Shown one piece after another: positions 14,316 to 16,135 of a DNA stretch of 16,135 bases. The translations under genes and the position numbers were made by a program. Source of the DNA: Bacteroidales bacterium (lineage in GTDB: Bacteria; Bacteroidota; Bacteroidia; Bacteroidales; UBA932); the NCBI GenBank assembly GCA_023230265.1, contig JALNXR010000014.1, forward strand, positions 1-16,135, written 5' to 3'. Under the pieces are notes generated by a model. The model saw only the letters and a program-made list of their open reading frames with translations. It searched no databases and had not been told where the DNA came from. Position 1 is the first letter of the stretch. Each line of letters opens with the position of its first letter.

Positions 14316-16135
14316 ATGTGTAGAAAATGTATATTAAGCACCTTTTTATTCTCCAGCTTAGTTCTGAGCTCTTTTTCGTGTAAAACAAAAGAGTTTCAGG
14401 CAAATTTCGACTATGAACAATACTCTCTCAACAACGGATTAAAGGTAATACTTCTTGAAGACCGCTCAGATCCTTTAGTGGCTCTTGCTATCCAATATCA
14501 CGTGGGATCTGGAAGGGAGAAACCTGGAAAAACCGGATTTGCCCATCTTTTTGAACATCTATTATTTCAACGGTCAGAAAATTTACCCGTGAATGCCTAT
14601 TTACAGAAGATTTCTGACATTGGAGGAATCTGTAATGGTTCTACCAATTCAGACGGAACTATCTATTTTGAAGTTGTCCCAAGAGATGCTCTTGAAAAGG
14701 TGCTTTGGATGGAGTCGGACAGAATGGGTTACTTTATCAATACTGTAACTCAGGATGGGCTGGAAAGAGAGATTGACATTGTTTCCAACGAAAAGCGACA
14801 GAGTTATGACAGTAAACCATACGGCCAGGCAGCAATAATAACAGCTAAAGAGATGTTTCCCGCTGGCCATCCTTACAGTTGGACAACCATAGGGGATATT
14901 GCAGACCTTAGAAAGGCGACTCTTGAAGATGTAAAAAGGTTTTATTCGGATTTTTATGTGCCAAACAATGCGACATTGGTCCTTTGCGGAGATTTTGACA
15001 AAAAATTGGCTAAAGAATTGATCCAAAAATATTTTGGAGAAATAAAAGAGGGAAAACCTGTTAAAAATCCGGAAATTCAACCTTTGATAATGGAGCAAAC
15101 TAAAAAAATTGTCTGGGAAGATCCTTATGCTCCGCTCCCTGAATTACATATAAATTTTCCTTCTGTGGAAGACTATAATGAAGATTATTATGCAGTTGAA
15201 CTGTTCACTTCGATTTTCGCCAACAGTAAGAATTCTCCTCTGTATAAAGTTATCGTCAACGAGAAAAAACTGGCTTCTTCCGTAAGCGCTTATAATGTCG
15301 CCGGAGAGGTGGCCGGTTATGCCCAGGTTGCTATACGCACTTATAAAGACATTGATCTGGATGATGTCTGTTCCGGTGTTTGGGAGGCATTTAAACGTTT
15401 TGAAGACGAAGGAGTAGATGATCAGGAGCTTCAGAAATTAAAAGTAATGCAGGAGGTCAATCTATATAACAAGTTATCCAAAATTCAATTTAAATCCGTA
15501 AATCTGGCTAAAGGAAGTGTACTGGCTGGAAATCCGGATGCTTCATTTGAAGATTTAAAAAAATATCAGGCTGTTAAAAAAGAAGATGTTGTCTCTGTGT
15601 ATCATAAATATTTTAAAAATAGCCCACATTTTATTTTGAGTATCGTTCCGAAAGGAAAAAGTGCTCTTGCTGTTACCGGGTCTGCCCCGGTAGAAATCAT
15701 TAAAGAGGAGGTCAAAGATCAACAGATGACTTTTACCGGAAGAGTTACAGCAAGTAATGACTATTTAAGGAGCAAATCTTCCTTTGACCGCTCCACTGAG
15801 CCCTCTTTTTTGGCTAATACCCCTGCAATAGCAACGCCTGCGATTTGGTCAGGAAAGTTGAACAATGGAATGTCTCTTTTAGGAATCACACAAAATGAGC
15901 TGCCTGTTGTACAGGCTAATCTCCGGATAAAAGGAGGCATGATGCTTGACCCAGAGGATAAACCTGGTTTATCTTACCTCAGCGCAAAGCTAATGAAAGA
16001 AGGAACTGCCTTTAAAACTTCCGAAGAGTTTGAAAGTGCATTAGGACTGCTTGGAGCAAGGATTTTCGTCTCTTCTGATAAGGAGGAAACCGATATTTCT
16101 GTTTCCTGTCTCGCAAGAAATTTTAATGATGTCAT
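14316..16135 (+). CDS. M16 family zinc peptidase, probable lipoprotein (3' end outside window)
   Basis: An insulinase-family (M16) metallopeptidase, open to the window end with 606 complete codons visible. The inverted zinc motif HxxEH is His77-Leu-Phe-Glu80-His81 (FAHLFEHLLF), with Glu159 in SNEKRQ as the third ligand at normal spacing. The first M16 half runs from residue ~33 (YSLNNGLKVILLED), with the M16 C-terminal domain near 200-380. A second half begins near 512 (SGKLNNGMSLLGI) and is interrupted by the end, so the full protein is probably the ~900-residue two-module type. An N-terminal hydrophobic segment ends in SFSC (Cys22), a loose lipobox suggesting an envelope lipoprotein. ATG at 14316 is preferred over the in-frame GTG at 14301. 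It lies 19 bases after the cysteine-peptidase stop, so the two are probably cotranscribed and jointly degrade peptides in the envelope. Confidence 0.93.
   Translation, partial: MCRKCILSTFLFSSLVLSSFSCKTKEFQANFDYEQYSLNNGLKVILLEDRSDPLVALAIQYHVGSGREKPGKTGFAHLFEHLLFQRSENLPVNAYLQKISDIGGICNGSTNSDGTIYFEVVPRDALEKVLWMESDRMGYFINTVTQDGLEREIDIVSNEKRQSYDSKPYGQAAIITAKEMFPAGHPYSWTTIGDIADLRKATLEDVKRFYSDFYVPNNATLVLCGDFDKKLAKELIQKYFGEIKEGKPVKNPEIQPLIMEQTKKIVWEDPYAPLPELHINFPSVEDYNEDYYAVELFTSIFANSKNSPLYKVIVNEKKLASSVSAYNVAGEVAGYAQVAIRTYKDIDLDDVCSGVWEAFKRFEDEGVDDQELQKLKVMQEVNLYNKLSKIQFKSVNLAKGSVLAGNPDASFEDLKKYQAVKKEDVVSVYHKYFKNSPHFILSIVPKGKSALAVTGSAPVEIIKEEVKDQQMTFTGRVTASNDYLRSKSSFDRSTEPSFLANTPAIATPAIWSGKLNNGMSLLGITQNELPVVQANLRIKGGMMLDPEDKPGLSYLSAKLMKEGTAFKTSEEFESALGLLGARIFVSSDKEETDISVSCLARNFNDV

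Noticed and set aside
14649..15098. 149-residue open frame on the minus strand
   Set aside because: The + strand here encodes the M16 peptidase with intact zinc ligands; the minus frame shows no known domain.
1..16135. CRISPR array, tRNA/rRNA genes, insertion sequence or phage genes
   Set aside because: Reading both strands showed no short regularly spaced repeats, no tRNA-like cloverleaf in the small gaps, and no transposase, integrase or phage-like proteins.

Overview
The window looks like chromosomal DNA of a Bacteroidota bacterium, most likely order Bacteroidales. The evidence is an ECF sigma factor of the 'Bacteroides expansion' type followed by a FecR-like anti-sigma protein, a TonB-dependent receptor with an N-terminal STN signalling domain, outer-membrane proteins ending in phenylalanine, lipoproteins encoded directly behind receptors, and a match to the Bacteroides housekeeping promoter (TTTG, then TAnnTTTG). 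The genus cannot be fixed by reading. Every gene is on the + strand, coding density is very high, and no stretch over 300 bases lacks a gene. I saw no rRNA, tRNA, CRISPR array or insertion sequence.

Region A (1-5096) is a three-gene cassette: the C-terminal two thirds of a TonB-dependent receptor (its start lies upstream of the window), a DUF4876-type lipoprotein, and a DUF6850-type outer-membrane beta-barrel protein. It ends at a strong hairpin (5141-5170). A predicted housekeeping promoter follows immediately (5181-5212) and serves region B (5234-6827), an ECF sigma factor and its FecR-like anti-sigma partner. A second hairpin (6849-6887) separates this regulatory pair from region C (6931-13037), a complete, diverged second copy of the three-gene cassette whose receptor carries an STN domain. 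Region D (13109-16135) follows without a visible terminator: a secreted C1 (bleomycin-hydrolase-like) cysteine peptidase, then an M16 zinc peptidase with a probable lipoprotein signal, cut by the window end.

The working model, which is inference, is a cell-surface-signalling uptake locus. Ligand binding by the STN receptor would be passed to FecR in the inner membrane, releasing the sigma factor to raise expression of the receptor, lipoprotein and second barrel. No SusD gene is present; the DUF4876 lipoprotein occupies the position SusD usually has. The two peptidases behind cassette C suggest that the imported or processed material is peptide or protein derived. The substrate is unknown, and the three-protein outer-membrane module appears to be poorly characterised.
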